DNA of 38,918 bases from Chloroflexota bacterium (GTDB taxonomy: Bacteria > Chloroflexota > Anaerolineae > B4-G1 > DUEL01). Made by a program: the position numbers and the translations under genes. The stretch is from assembly GCA_011388675.1 (NCBI GenBank), contig DROW01000034.1:1-38918 (forward strand), given 5' to 3'. Shown piece after piece: positions 8,137 through 15,394 of the stretch (its first letter is position 1; every line of letters begins with the position of its first letter). The notes below the pieces were generated by a model. The model was not told the DNA's origin and searched no databases. It saw nothing but the letters and a program-made list of their open reading frames with translations.

Positions 8137-9054
8137 ATGAACCCGGGAATCTGGTACGCCATCGGCGCCTACGGCCTGTGGGGACTGCTGCCCGTCTACT
8201 GGAAATGGCTTCAGCACGTCCCCGCCGTGCAACTGATGAGCCACCGGGTCGTCTGGTCGTTCGCCTTCCTGTGCGCTTTCCTCGCGCTGACCGGGCGCTG
8301 GTCCCGCTTCCGGGCCGCCATCGGCGACCGGCGCGTCCTGCGCGTCCACCTGATCACAGCCGCACTGATCGGAATCAACTGGCTGATCTACGTCTGGGCG
8401 GTCAACGCCGGGTTCATCGTGGAGACCAGCCTGGGCTACTTCATCAACCCCCTGCTGAGCGTCGCTCTGGGTGTCGTTTTCCTGCGCGAACGACTGCGGC
8501 CCCTGCAGTGGGCAGCCGTGGGCGTCGCGGCCGTGGGGGTGCTCTACCTCACGTTCATCTACGGCGCATTCCCGTGGATCGCCCTCACCCTGGCGCTGGC
8601 CTTCGGCTTCTACGGGCTGGTGAAGAAGACCGCCCCCTTGGGGTCCCTCTACGGCCTGACGCTGGAGACGGGTATCCTGCTTCCGCTCACCCTGGCCTAC
8701 CTCTTCCTCTCCGAAGCGCGGGGGAAGGGAGTGTTCCTCCACACCGGCCTCCTTACCGACCTGTTGCTGGTGGGAGCGGGACCGGTGACAGCGGTGCCGC
8801 TCTTACTCTTCGCGGCAGCGGCCCAGCGCATCCCCCTTTCCCTCGTCGGCATCCTCCAGTACATCGCGCCGACGCTCCAGTTCCTCCTGGGGGTGTTGGT
8901 CTACCACGAGCCCTTCCCACCCGCTCGGTTCATCGGCTTCAGCCTCGTCTGGGCCGCCCTCGCCATCCTGGCACTGGACGCGGGATTGACCCGCCGAGCA
9001 CGGATCCTTGGGGAACCACAGAGACACAGAGGACACGGAGAGCCTCAAAATTAG
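8137..9054 (+). CDS. rarD: EamA-family transporter RarD
   Basis: A 305-residue inner-membrane protein with about ten hydrophobic helices, built from two EamA/DMT repeats. The opening MNPGIWYAIGAYGLWGLLPVYWK and the segment VQLMSHRVVWSF are typical of RarD. RarD was named for a chloramphenicol-sensitive phenotype, but its transported substrate is unknown. The gene starts 27 bases after the PBP stop. The last ~14 codons (GEPQRHRGHGEPQN) are not RarD-like: they are encoded by the left arm of the CACAGAG inverted repeat, so the original C terminus has been replaced or extended by the repeat. Confidence 0.92.
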   Translation: MNPGIWYAIGAYGLWGLLPVYWKWLQHVPAVQLMSHRVVWSFAFLCAFLALTGRWSRFRAAIGDRRVLRVHLITAALIGINWLIYVWAVNAGFIVETSLGYFINPLLSVALGVVFLRERLRPLQWAAVGVAAVGVLYLTFIYGAFPWIALTLALAFGFYGLVKKTAPLGSLYGLTLETGILLPLTLAYLFLSEARGKGVFLHTGLLTDLLLVGAGPVTAVPLLLFAAAAQRIPLSLVGILQYIAPTLQFLLGVLVYHEPFPPARFIGFSLVWAALAILALDAGLTRRARILGEPQRHRGHGEPQN

Positions 9055-9086
9055 AGAGAACTCCGTGTCCTCTGTGTCTCTGTGGT
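9015..9086. repeat. CACAGAG-type inverted repeat, copy 2 (perfect 26-bp arms)
   Basis: ACCACAGAGACACAGAGG... at 9015-9040 is exactly the reverse complement of 9061-9086, around a 20-nt loop. The left arm codes for the end of rarD, the rarD stop codon lies in the loop, and the right arm ends 19 bases before the rsmG ATG. As RNA this would be a very stable hairpin that could terminate or process the rarD-rsmG transcript. Confidence 0.92.
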
Positions 9087-9105
9087 GAGAACCGATATAA
9101 CGAGC

Positions 9106-9843
9106 ATGGAAAGGCTGATCCGAGGCACCCGGGAACTGGGGATCTCGTTGAGGGAAGAACACATCTCCCTCTTCGAGACCTACTATCGGGAACTGATCGA
9201 GTGGAACCGGCGGTTCAACCTGACCGCCATCACCGACTACGAGGCGGTGCAGGTGCGCCATTTCCTGGACTCCCTTTCCTGTCTGCTGGCGCTACCCGCC
9301 TCCTGCCTCCAGGTGGGCGCGCAGGTCGTCGATGTGGGAACCGGGGCCGGGTTCCCCGGCATCCCACTGAAGATCGTCTGTCCCCACATCTCCCTCACGC
9401 TGGTGGAAGCAACGCGGAAGAAGGTGGTCTTCCTGGAGCACCTCATCGGCCGACTTGGGCTGGAGGGAGTGCGCGTGATCCACGCCCGAGCGGAGGAACT
9501 GGGGCGGCAGAGGGCCTACCGGGAGCGGTACGACTGGGCGGTGGCCCGCGCCGTGGCGGAGATGCCCACCCTCGTCGAATACCTCCTCCCCCTGGTCCGG
9601 GTCGGCGGGTCGATCTTGGCCCAGAAAGGGGAAAGCGCACCCGCCGAGGTCCACGCCGCCGAGGAGGCGATCCGCATCCTGGGCGGGGAGGTGCGTCGGC
9701 TGATACCGGTCCACCTCCACGGCATCGCCGAGACCCGCTACCTGGTGATCGTGGACAAGGTGGCCGCTACGCCGGAGAAGTACCCCCGTCGACCCGGAAT
9801 CCCCTCCAAACGGCCGCTGGGAATTACAAAGCCCCAGCGGTGA
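9106..9843 (+). CDS. rsmG: 16S rRNA (guanine-527-N7)-methyltransferase RsmG
   Basis: Methylates G527 of 16S rRNA in the 530 loop, using S-adenosylmethionine. Family features: N-terminal helix with ETYYRELIEWNRRFNLTAITD, the motif RHFLDSL, the SAM-binding loop VVDVGTGAGFPGIPLKI (about residues 74-90), and VARAVAEMPTLVEYLLPLVRVGG. The ORF track starts at a GTG (9082) inside the repeat arm; the ATG at 9106 (MERLIRGTRELG) is the better start and gives 245 residues, close to the family norm. The Shine-Dalgarno is weak. The hairpin just upstream might affect its expression. Confidence 0.94.
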   Translation: MERLIRGTRELGISLREEHISLFETYYRELIEWNRRFNLTAITDYEAVQVRHFLDSLSCLLALPASCLQVGAQVVDVGTGAGFPGIPLKIVCPHISLTLVEATRKKVVFLEHLIGRLGLEGVRVIHARAEELGRQRAYRERYDWAVARAVAEMPTLVEYLLPLVRVGGSILAQKGESAPAEVHAAEEAIRILGGEVRRLIPVHLHGIAETRYLVIVDKVAATPEKYPRRPGIPSKRPLGITKPQR

Positions 9844-9971
9844 GAGCGGGCATGAAGATTCTCGCCCCTCTGGTCGTGCTCCAGACATCGGCGCGGACGA
9901 ACTCCAATGGCACGAGGTCTTCCTGCCCCTGGTGCTCCGGCCCAGCCCTTAGGGATCGACCGCACAGAGCG
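9844..9971. other. Intergenic stretch without a recognised feature
   Basis: First part of a 412-base gap between rsmG and the lipid-kinase gene. I see no coding signal, tRNA or terminator-like T-run here. The remainder of the gap holds a palindrome (9972-10006), a MITE-like element (10010-10204) and a promoter (10218-10246), listed separately. Confidence 0.5.
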
Positions 9972-10006
9972 GAGGTGCGACGCACTTTCAAGGTGCGTCG
10001 CACCTC
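9972..10006. repeat. Perfect 14-bp inverted repeat GAGGTGCGACGCAC
   Basis: GAGGTGCGACGCAC, a 7-nt loop (TTTCAAG), then GTGCGTCGCACCTC: a perfect 14-bp stem. It could form a strong RNA hairpin or be a dispersed palindromic repeat unit. The end of its right arm (CACCTC) is also the start of the direct repeat that flanks the neighbouring MITE-like element. Confidence 0.85.
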
Positions 10007-10009
10007 CCC

Positions 10010-10204
10010 TAGGGCAATCGCATGTTTCGGAACAGCCCTTATTGGCATAGATTCTTGACGCAAGATCGACCTGGTCTCGCCCAAAAGAGGCCAATCTCTA
10101 GTCCGAGAATGCGCGTTTATCTGCCCTGTGATGCCCACGAGGCACATTCTCCACCACTCCTGCCCCCGTCGCGGGAGATCTTGCCCAAAAATGCGATTGC
10201 CCTA
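10010..10204. mobile_element. MITE-like element with 21-bp terminal inverted repeats and 9-bp target duplication
   Basis: The left end TAGGGCAATCGCATGTTTCGG (10010-10030) matches the reverse complement of the right end (10184-10204) at 19 of 21 positions. The element is flanked by the direct repeat CACCTCCCC at 10001-10009 and 10205-10213, the expected mark of transposition. At 195 bp it encodes nothing, so it would need a transposase from elsewhere. Nine-base duplications are made by several DDE transposases, for example IS10/IS50-type; the family here is not identified. It ends a few bases before the -35 box of the lipid-kinase promoter, and it created the false upstream start (10022) of the ORF track. 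Confidence 0.8.
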
Positions 10205-10217
10205 CACCTCCCCTTCG

Positions 10218-10246
10218 TTGCCCATCTCGCCCACCGCTGCTATAAT
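10218..10246 (+). promoter_or_regulatory. Promoter for lipid kinase-antiporter pair, near-leaderless
   Basis: TTGCCC (10218-10223), 17-base spacer, consensus TATAAT (10241-10246). The ATG at 10256 follows after nine bases, so the predicted leader is only about 0-3 nt and no Shine-Dalgarno is present. The arrangement is the same as at 5917-5955. Confidence 0.72.
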
Positions 10247-10255
10247 CCTCCCACG

Positions 10256-11194
10256 ATGAAAGGACGCATCGTCTACAACCCCACCGCCGGCCCGCGGGAC
10301 GTGGAGCGGGAACTGCAGCGGGTGCGGAAGGCGCTGGCGAAGCGAGGGTGGGAGATCGAGATCGTCACTACCCATCACCCCGGCGACGCCAAACGACTGG
10401 CACGGGAGGCGGCCGAGGCCGGGCTGGACGGCGTGTGGGTCGCCGGTGGGGACGGCACCATCAACGAGGCGGTCAACGGGCTCGTGGGCAGCCGGACCGC
10501 TTTGGGTATCCTGCCGGTCGGGACCGGCAATATGTGGGCACGGCAACTCCATCTCCCCGTCTACACCCTCGCCAGCCCGTTCCGCCTGCGGGAGGCCGCC
10601 ATCGCCCAACTGGAAGGGGAGGTGCGCGCCGTCGACGTCGGTCGGATCGGCAACCGGTATTTCCTCCTCTGGGCTGGCATCGGCTTCGACGCCCTCATCA
10701 CCGCCGAACTGGAACCCCGCTCCCGGCCGATGAAACGTCTGGGTCCCATCCCCTACGCCATCGCCGCGATCACCCTGGCCCGCAACTACTCCGGCGTGCG
10801 GGCCCACATCGCACTGGACGGTCGAATCGTGCGCGGCCGGGCCCTGCTGGTCCTGGTCAGCAACGTCCAGACCTACGCCTTCTTCCCCATCGCCCGCCAG
10901 GCCCGCCTGGACGACGGGCGGCTCGACGTCCTGATCTTCAAAGGGTTGGGCATCTCCTATATCGCCCGCCACCTGGTCCGTGCCTTCAGTGGGAAACCGC
11001 TTCAGGACCCCCGGACCGTCTACCGCCAGGTTCGGCGGATCACGGTCGATACGGAGATCCCCATCTCGGTTCAGGTGGACGGCGATCCCCTGGGGACGAC
11101 GCCGGTCGCCATCCGCGTCGTCCCGCGGTCGTTGCGGGTAATGGTCCCTCCACAGGCCCCGGCCGATCTCTTCGTAGAAGGAGCCGACCGATGA
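10256..11194 (+). CDS. Diacylglycerol kinase-family lipid kinase (YegS/DgkB-like)
   Basis: A 312-residue soluble or membrane-associated lipid kinase of the DAGK_cat family, which phosphorylates diacylglycerol or related lipids with ATP. Visible: the N-terminal strand and loop KGRIVYNPTAG; the nucleotide-binding signature G64-G-D-G-T68 (VAGGDGTINEAVNGL); LGILPVGTGNMWAR; and a C-terminal sandwich domain ending with the VQVDGDPLG motif typical of the family. The ORF track begins 78 codons too early inside the MITE; the ATG at 10256 is fixed by homology and by the promoter. It ends in ATGA overlap with the downstream antiporter. The exact lipid substrate cannot be told. Confidence 0.9.
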   Translation: MKGRIVYNPTAGPRDVERELQRVRKALAKRGWEIEIVTTHHPGDAKRLAREAAEAGLDGVWVAGGDGTINEAVNGLVGSRTALGILPVGTGNMWARQLHLPVYTLASPFRLREAAIAQLEGEVRAVDVGRIGNRYFLLWAGIGFDALITAELEPRSRPMKRLGPIPYAIAAITLARNYSGVRAHIALDGRIVRGRALLVLVSNVQTYAFFPIARQARLDDGRLDVLIFKGLGISYIARHLVRAFSGKPLQDPRTVYRQVRRITVDTEIPISVQVDGDPLGTTPVAIRVVPRSLRVMVPPQAPADLFVEGADR

Positions 11195-12234
11195 AGTACC
11201 TGATGATCCTGCTCGTCTTCGTCCCCGTGGCCCTGCTCTCCCGCTACCTGGGCGGGCCGCCGCTGCTCACCCTCGCCGCCGCCGCGCTGGGGATCATCCC
11301 CCTCTCCGGGCTGATGGGGCGGGGCACGGAGGAACTCTCCGCCAGAGCCGGGCCGCGGGTGAGCGGGCTGGTGAACGGCACGCTGGGCAACGCCGCCGAA
11401 CTGATCATCACCTTCTTCGCCATCCGCGCCGGGCTGCTGGAACTGGTCAAGGCCTCCATCACCGGCTCCATCATCGGCAACCTCCTTCTGGTGATGGGCT
11501 TCAGCCTTCTCGTCGGCGGGCTGCGCAACGGAGTGCAGCGGTTCGATCGCTCGCAGGCCGGGCTGGACGCGACGATGCTCATCCTCGCCATCATCGCCCT
11601 GGCCATCCCTTCCCTCTTCGGCCACTCCATTGAAGCAGCCAACCACGAGGCGGTGGAGTACCTCAGCCTGGGCGTCGCCGGGATGATGATCCTGGTCTAC
11701 ATTCTCGGGGTGACCTACAGCCTCAAATCCGGCACCGGCACGGTCGAAGCGCCCCATACCCAGCCGACCTGGTCGCCCGCCAAGGCCGGGCTCGTGCTGG
11801 CGGTCTCCACCGCACTGGTGGCCTGGCTGAGCGAGGTGCTGGTGGCGGTCGTGGAGCCGGCGCTGGAACACCTGGGATGGTCGGAGTTCTTCCTGGGGAT
11901 CGTGATCGTGCCCATCGTGGGCAACGTCGCCGAGCACCTGGTCGCCGTCCAGGTGGCGGCGGAGGACCATATGGACCTCAGCCTGGGGATCTCGGTCGGG
12001 TCGAGTCTGCAGGTCGCCCTGCTCGTCGCCCCGGTCCTGGTGTTCCTGAGCCTGGCGATGGGGAACCCGCTGACCCTCGCCTTCAACCAGTTCGAACTGA
12101 TCGCCCTGGTCGCCGCGGCAATGATCGCCGCCCTGGTGGCCCTGGACGGAGAATCCAACTGGATGGAGGGGGTCCAATTGCTGATCGTTTACGCCATCTT
12201 GGCGCTGGCCTTCTTCTACCTTCCCCTGGAATAG
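11191..12234 (+). CDS. Calcium/proton antiporter, CaCA superfamily (CAX)
   Basis: A 347-residue membrane protein with about 11 hydrophobic helices in two homologous halves. The two alpha-repeat motifs that bind the cation are clear: VNGTLGNAAELIITFFAIRAG in the first half and VPIVGNVAEHLVAVQVAAED in the second (GNxxE-type cores). This matches CAX/ChaA exchangers that export Ca2+, or another cation, against protons. The start ATG (11191) overlaps the kinase stop and has GAAGGAG at 11177-11183, so unlike the kinase it relies on a Shine-Dalgarno. The ORF track entry beginning at 10348 fuses this gene to a shadow frame. Ion specificity is not proven. Confidence 0.92.
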   Translation: MKYLMILLVFVPVALLSRYLGGPPLLTLAAAALGIIPLSGLMGRGTEELSARAGPRVSGLVNGTLGNAAELIITFFAIRAGLLELVKASITGSIIGNLLLVMGFSLLVGGLRNGVQRFDRSQAGLDATMLILAIIALAIPSLFGHSIEAANHEAVEYLSLGVAGMMILVYILGVTYSLKSGTGTVEAPHTQPTWSPAKAGLVLAVSTALVAWLSEVLVAVVEPALEHLGWSEFFLGIVIVPIVGNVAEHLVAVQVAAEDHMDLSLGISVGSSLQVALLVAPVLVFLSLAMGNPLTLAFNQFELIALVAAAMIAALVALDGESNWMEGVQLLIVYAILALAFFYLPLE

Positions 12235-12258
12235 AGCCGGCCCGGCCTTCCCTTCGTC

Positions 12259-12277
12259 CCCCTGATGACCTCAGGGG
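12259..12277. terminator. Small hairpin between convergent genes
   Basis: CCCCTGA-TGACC-TCAGGGG, a perfect 7-bp stem lying between the cax stop and the end of the convergent TVP38 gene, whose stop codon it includes. There is no T-run, so termination function is only a guess. Confidence 0.35.
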
Positions 12278-12984
12278 TCGTGGCGTCTCGGCGATGAGAC
12301 GTAAGCGATCAATCCCAGGACGCCCTGCTCCAGCCGCGTCTGGTAGCGAGCGAACAGGAGGGCGAGGGCCACACCACCGACTCCCAGCCCCACCCACCCC
12401 CACCACGGGAGCGTAGCAGCGTTAGCCCCCACCCAACTGGCGACCCACAGGCCGGGCAGCCGCCCCACCGCTGCCAGAAGCAGCATATAGGGGATCGGCA
12501 AGGGGCTCAGGCCGATGAGGAAACAGAGCAGGTCGTCGGGGAGAAAGGGAAGCAGAAAGGCGAGGAAGAAGAAGACCGGCCCTCGCTTGCGCGCGATTCG
12601 GTCCCACTTCGACAGCCGCTCCGCCCCGACCAGCCGGGCCACCAGCGGCCGGCCGAACCACCGGGCTAGCCCCATCGCCAGGGCGGAGCCGAGCATCACC
12701 CCAATCAGACTGTAGAGCGTCCCCAATCCGACGCCATAGAGGTACCCGGCGACCAGACCGACTGTCTGACCGGGGATGGGGGCCAGAAGGACCTGGAGGG
12801 TGTGCAGAAGGATCGCGACCACCGGCCCCCACGGCCCGAACCCTGCTACCCAGGCGCGCACCGCCTCCTGGTCTGCCAGGAGCCGATACAGATCATCCCC
12901 CCACAGCAGGCCAACCGCTACGAGGAGAAGGACCACGACCGCCAGCCCGACGGCCCGGATAGGGGTCCAATCCTTCCGCTGCAC
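12271..12984 (-). CDS. TVP38/TMEM64 (DedA/VTT-fold) membrane protein
   Basis: A 237-residue inner-membrane protein: one N-terminal helix, then a VTT/SNARE-associated domain with re-entrant features (LLAPIPGQTVGLVAGYLYGVGLG and FLLPFLPDDLLCFLIGLSPLPI), then C-terminal helices. Members of this fold act in lipid scrambling or transport and envelope homeostasis; the substrate here is unknown. The ORF track starts at 13068 within hairpin sequence. I prefer the GTG at 12984 (VQRKDWTPIRAVG), which has AGGAGG at 12989-12994. It lies downstream of rpsI on the same strand, separated by two hairpins, so it may be read through at low level or have its own unrecognised promoter. Confidence 0.85.
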   Translation of the reverse strand: MQRKDWTPIRAVGLAVVVLLLVAVGLLWGDDLYRLLADQEAVRAWVAGFGPWGPVVAILLHTLQVLLAPIPGQTVGLVAGYLYGVGLGTLYSLIGVMLGSALAMGLARWFGRPLVARLVGAERLSKWDRIARKRGPVFFFLAFLLPFLPDDLLCFLIGLSPLPIPYMLLLAAVGRLPGLWVASWVGANAATLPWWGWVGLGVGGVALALLFARYQTRLEQGVLGLIAYVSSPRRHDP

Positions 12985-13001
12985 GCCCCCTCCTATCAAG
13001 A

Positions 13002-13071
13002 AGCCCGGCTCCTTGCGGAGACCGGGCTCCCCTGCTCGAACCTGACGGATGGGGCTGTCGGCCCCCATCCG
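13002..13071 (-). terminator. Two hairpins at the 3' end of the ribosomal cluster
   Basis: On the minus strand, rpsI is followed by a 9-bp stem, CGGATGGGG/CCCCATCCG (13046-13071), and then by an 11-bp stem AGCCCGG(T)CTCC-GCAA-GGAGCCGGGCT (13002-13028) with a GNRA tetraloop and one bulge, followed by TTCTTG. Termination is plausible although the U-tract is short. The second hairpin also sits just ahead of the TVP38 ribosome-binding site. Confidence 0.55.
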
Positions 13072-13107
13072 CTACACGCCACACGCGCCAACCACGGCCC
13101 AAGGGAA

Positions 13108-13509
13108 CTACCGCTTGGTGTACTGAGGGGCCTTTCGCGCCCGCTTGAGGCCGGGCTTCTTCCGCTCCTTCACCCGGGCGTCCCGCGTGAGGAACCCTCC
13201 CTTGCGCAGGATCGGCCGCAGTTCGGGGTCCCACTTCAGGAGCGCGCGGGCGATCCCCAGCCGGACAGCCCCGGCCTGCCCGCTGATCCCGCCTCCGCGG
13301 ACCTTGACCGAGATGTCGAACCGGCCGTCGAGGCCGGTGGCCTTCAACGGCTCCAGCAGGTGGATGATGTCCACCTCGCGGACGAAATACTCTCGCAAGG
13401 GACGGTCGTTGACCACGAACTCGCCCTTCCCGTCCGGGTACAGGCGGACGCGCGCCGTCGCCGTCTTTCTCCGTCCTACACCTTCATAGTACATTCGCTG
13501 CTCTGCCAT
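13108..13509 (-). CDS. rpsI: 30S ribosomal protein S9
   Basis: Small-subunit protein of the 30S head; its C-terminal tail reaches toward the P-site tRNA. The sequence opens [19 protein letters not shown], contains [19 protein letters not shown], and ends in the basic tail APQYTKR, equivalent to the usual -SKR end. Its 133 residues are normal length. A Shine-Dalgarno GGAGGAG lies upstream of the ATG. It follows rplM by 23 bases, the standard rplM-rpsI pairing, and is the last ribosomal gene of the cluster. Confidence 0.97.
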   Translation of the reverse strand: MAEQRMYYEGVGRRKTATARVRLYPDGKGEFVVNDRPLREYFVREVDIIHLLEPLKATGLDGRFDISVKVRGGGISGQAGAVRLGIARALLKWDPELRPILRKGGFLTRDARVKERKKPGLKRARKAPQYTKR

Positions 13510-13532
13510 CCCCGATCTTCTCCTCCTTCACC

Positions 13533-13961
13533 CTAGAGGTCTAGAGGCTTGGGCCGCTGGGCTTTGTGCGGATGGTCCGGCCCGGCATACACCTTCAGCT
13601 TCTTGAACATCCGCCTCCCCAGCCGATTCTTCGGCAACATCCCCCGCACCGCGTGTTCGATCACCCGGGTGGGGTGCCTGGCCAGCATATCCCGCAACCG
13701 GATCGCCTTCAAGCCGCCCGGATAGCCCGAGTGGCGGTAATAGTACTTCTGATCCAGTTTGCGACCGGTCACCCGGATCTTCTCCGCGTTGATCACGATC
13801 ACGTAGTCCCCCACGTCAACGGAGGGGGAATAGTTCGGCTTGTGCTTGCCGCGGAGGATCTTGGCGACCTCGCTTGCCAGACGCCCCAGTGTCTTCCCCT
13901 CGGCGTCGACGACAAACCACTCGCGTTCTACATCGCTCGGTTTCGTTACGTAGGTCTTCAC
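13533..13961 (-). CDS. rplM: 50S ribosomal protein L13
   Basis: Early-assembly large-subunit protein. Family features: [27 protein letters not shown], the [16 protein letters not shown] segment, [12 protein letters not shown] and [20 protein letters not shown]. The GTG at 13961 gives VKTYVTKP..., 142 residues, the expected length. An upstream TTG (near 13997) overlapping the truA stop has a better Shine-Dalgarno (GAGGTG) and would add about 12 residues, so the start is not fully settled. It lies between truA and rpsI, a common bacterial order. Confidence 0.95.
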   Translation of the reverse strand: MKTYVTKPSDVEREWFVVDAEGKTLGRLASEVAKILRGKHKPNYSPSVDVGDYVIVINAEKIRVTGRKLDQKYYYRHSGYPGGLKAIRLRDMLARHPTRVIEHAVRGMLPKNRLGRRMFKKLKVYAGPDHPHKAQRPKPLDL

Positions 13962-13993
13962 CTTTCGCTCACTCCCGACAGGAATCGACTCGA

Positions 13994-14722
13994 TCAATAC
14001 TTCACCTCGACGAGACATAACCCCTGGGGTGGGGCCGCTGGTCCGGCCTTGGACCGATCCCGAGAGGCCAGGACCTGAACAAACTCCTCTACCGTCATCT
14101 GGCCCCGGCCCACCCGGAGCATCGTCCCCACCAACTTGCGCACCATCCGGTAGAGAAAGGCGTTCGCCTCGATGTCGAAGTGGAGCCAGGGCGGTTCGCC
14201 GCTCCACTCGGCCCGGAGCACCCGCCGTACGGTGTTGTTCCCCTTCGGCGGCCAGCCGAAGGCGGCGAAGTCGTGTTCCCCTACGATCTCTTGTGCCGCC
14301 GCCTGCATCGCCTCCAGGTCCAGCCGGTGCGGCTCGTGCATACTGAACCGCCGAGCCAGCGGCGAACGGACCGGATGGTTGTACACCGTATACCGGTAAC
14401 GTCGGCTGCGGGCGTCGTAACGGGGGTGGAAGTCGGACGGCGCTTCCGCCACCTCCCAGATCGCTACGTCCGGCGGCAGCACCGCGTTCAACGCCCGCTG
14501 GAGGTCCTCCAGCGAGTGCCGCCATTCGGTATCGAAGGCGATCACCTGACCCTCCGCGTGCACCCCCGCGTCGGTGCGGCCCGCCGCGATGACCTTTACC
14601 GGCTCTCCGGTGATCTTTGTTAAGGCGCGCTCCAGCGTCTCCTGAACTGTCGGACCGTTCGGTTGGCGCTGGAAACCCTGGTAATCGGTGCCGTCGTAAG
14701 CGACGACAGCCCGTATCCGCAT
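13994..14722 (-). CDS. truA: tRNA pseudouridine(38-40) synthase TruA
   Basis: Converts uridines 38-40 of the tRNA anticodon stem to pseudouridine. Clear features: [20 protein letters not shown] at the start, the catalytic loop [15 protein letters not shown] holding the nucleophilic Asp, [18 protein letters not shown], and [19 protein letters not shown] near the end. The ORF track adds 25 codons that run into the palindromic repeat array; the ATG at 14722 (MRIRAVV) with AAAAGGG upstream is the true start, giving 242 residues. It sits between rplQ and rplM, as in many bacterial alpha-operon extensions. Confidence 0.96.
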   Translation of the reverse strand: MRIRAVVAYDGTDYQGFQRQPNGPTVQETLERALTKITGEPVKVIAAGRTDAGVHAEGQVIAFDTEWRHSLEDLQRALNAVLPPDVAIWEVAEAPSDFHPRYDARSRRYRYTVYNHPVRSPLARRFSMHEPHRLDLEAMQAAAQEIVGEHDFAAFGWPPKGNNTVRRVLRAEWSGEPPWLHFDIEANAFLYRMVRKLVGTMLRVGRGQMTVEEFVQVLASRDRSKAGPAAPPQGLCLVEVKY

Positions 14723-14769
14723 ACCCTTTTCCGTCCCACCGCCCGTGCGGGCGACCTCATACCCGCTCG

Positions 14770-14935
14770 TATGGGCGCGATTCATCGCGCTACCCATCGC
14801 CGCGCGATAAATCGCACGGCTCCGTACGGGCGCGATTCATCACGCTTCCTAATCGCCGCGCGATAAATCGCACGGCTCCGTACGGGCGCGATTCATCGCG
14901 CCCCCTCCCTACCGCCGCGCGATAAATCGCGCGGC
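14770..14935. repeat. Tandem 55-56-bp repeat (3 units) of two palindromes
   Basis: Three head-to-tail units start at about 14770, 14825 and 14881. Each holds one dyad of type GGGCGCGAT-TC-ATCGCGCCC (with small variations) and one of type CGCGCGAT-AA-ATCGCGCG. The array fills the gap between rplQ and truA inside the ribosomal cluster. Related dyads occur at 14959-14979 and 17499-17574. Confidence 0.88.
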
Positions 14936-14958
14936 TACCCTCACACCATCCACCCTCA

Positions 14959-14979
14959 GGGGGCAATAAATTGCGCCCC
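14959..14979. repeat. Single AT-centred palindrome abutting the rplQ stop
   Basis: GGGGGCAATAAATTGCGCCCC, pairing GGGGCAAT-like and ATTGCGCCCC-like arms about a two-base AA centre with one unpaired position. Its last base is the first base of the rplQ stop codon on the opposite strand. Confidence 0.7.
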
Positions 14980-15392
14980 TATTCCTCCACCAACTCCAGG
15001 ATCGCCATCGGGGCGGCGTCTCCCTTGCGCGGCCCCAACTTGATGATCCGCGTGTACCCCCCCGGACGGTCCATATAACGCGGGGCGATCTCGTCGAACA
15101 ACTTCCGCACCAGGTCCACCCGCGTCCCGTCCGGCTCCGTGACCCAACGGTTCAGCCGAGCTGCCGCCAGCCGTCGGGCGTGCACCCCACGGGCGGGGTC
15201 CTCTTTCTCCGCCGCCAGACCCCGCTTCGCCAGGGTGATCAACTTCTCCACGTGGCGGCGGACCGCCCGGGCCTTCGCCTCGGTCGTCTCGATCCGCTCG
15301 TGATAGATCACTGCCGAAACCAGATTCCGAAACAACGCGCGGCGGTGGCCGCTCGATCGGTTCAATTTCTTCCCTGCGACCCGATGTCGCAT
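14979..15392 (-). CDS. rplQ: 50S ribosomal protein L17
   Basis: Large-subunit protein near the exit tunnel. Opens with the family signature [24 protein letters not shown], then [25 protein letters not shown], and ends with the region [24 protein letters not shown]. The 137 residues include a normal-length middle insertion. The ATG lies two bases after the rpoA stop, the conserved rpoA-rplQ pair, which implies tight co-expression. A palindrome starts at its stop codon. Confidence 0.97.
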   Translation of the reverse strand: MRHRVAGKKLNRSSGHRRALFRNLVSAVIYHERIETTEAKARAVRRHVEKLITLAKRGLAAEKEDPARGVHARRLAAARLNRWVTEPDGTRVDLVRKLFDEIAPRYMDRPGGYTRIIKLGPRKGDAAPMAILELVEE

Positions 15393-15394
15393 CC

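Noticed and set aside
9082-9105. Upstream GTG start of rsmG and a TATAAC box at 9096-9101
   Set aside because: The GTG lies in the inverted-repeat arm and adds non-family residues; the TATAAC has no partner -35 and is only four bases from the ATG.
8178-10058. 626-aa plus-strand ORF across rarD and rsmG
   Set aside because: Out of frame with both recognised genes, runs through two genes and intergenic repeats, and is Arg/Pro-rich.
10022-10255. N-terminal extension of the lipid kinase in the ORF track
   Set aside because: It lies mostly in the MITE-like element and precedes the promoter; homology and the TATAAT box place the start at 10256.
13035-13075. tRNA-like GGTTCGAGC T-loop sequence on the minus strand
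   Set aside because: No acceptor, D or anticodon arms can be drawn around it; the surrounding stems are simple hairpins.
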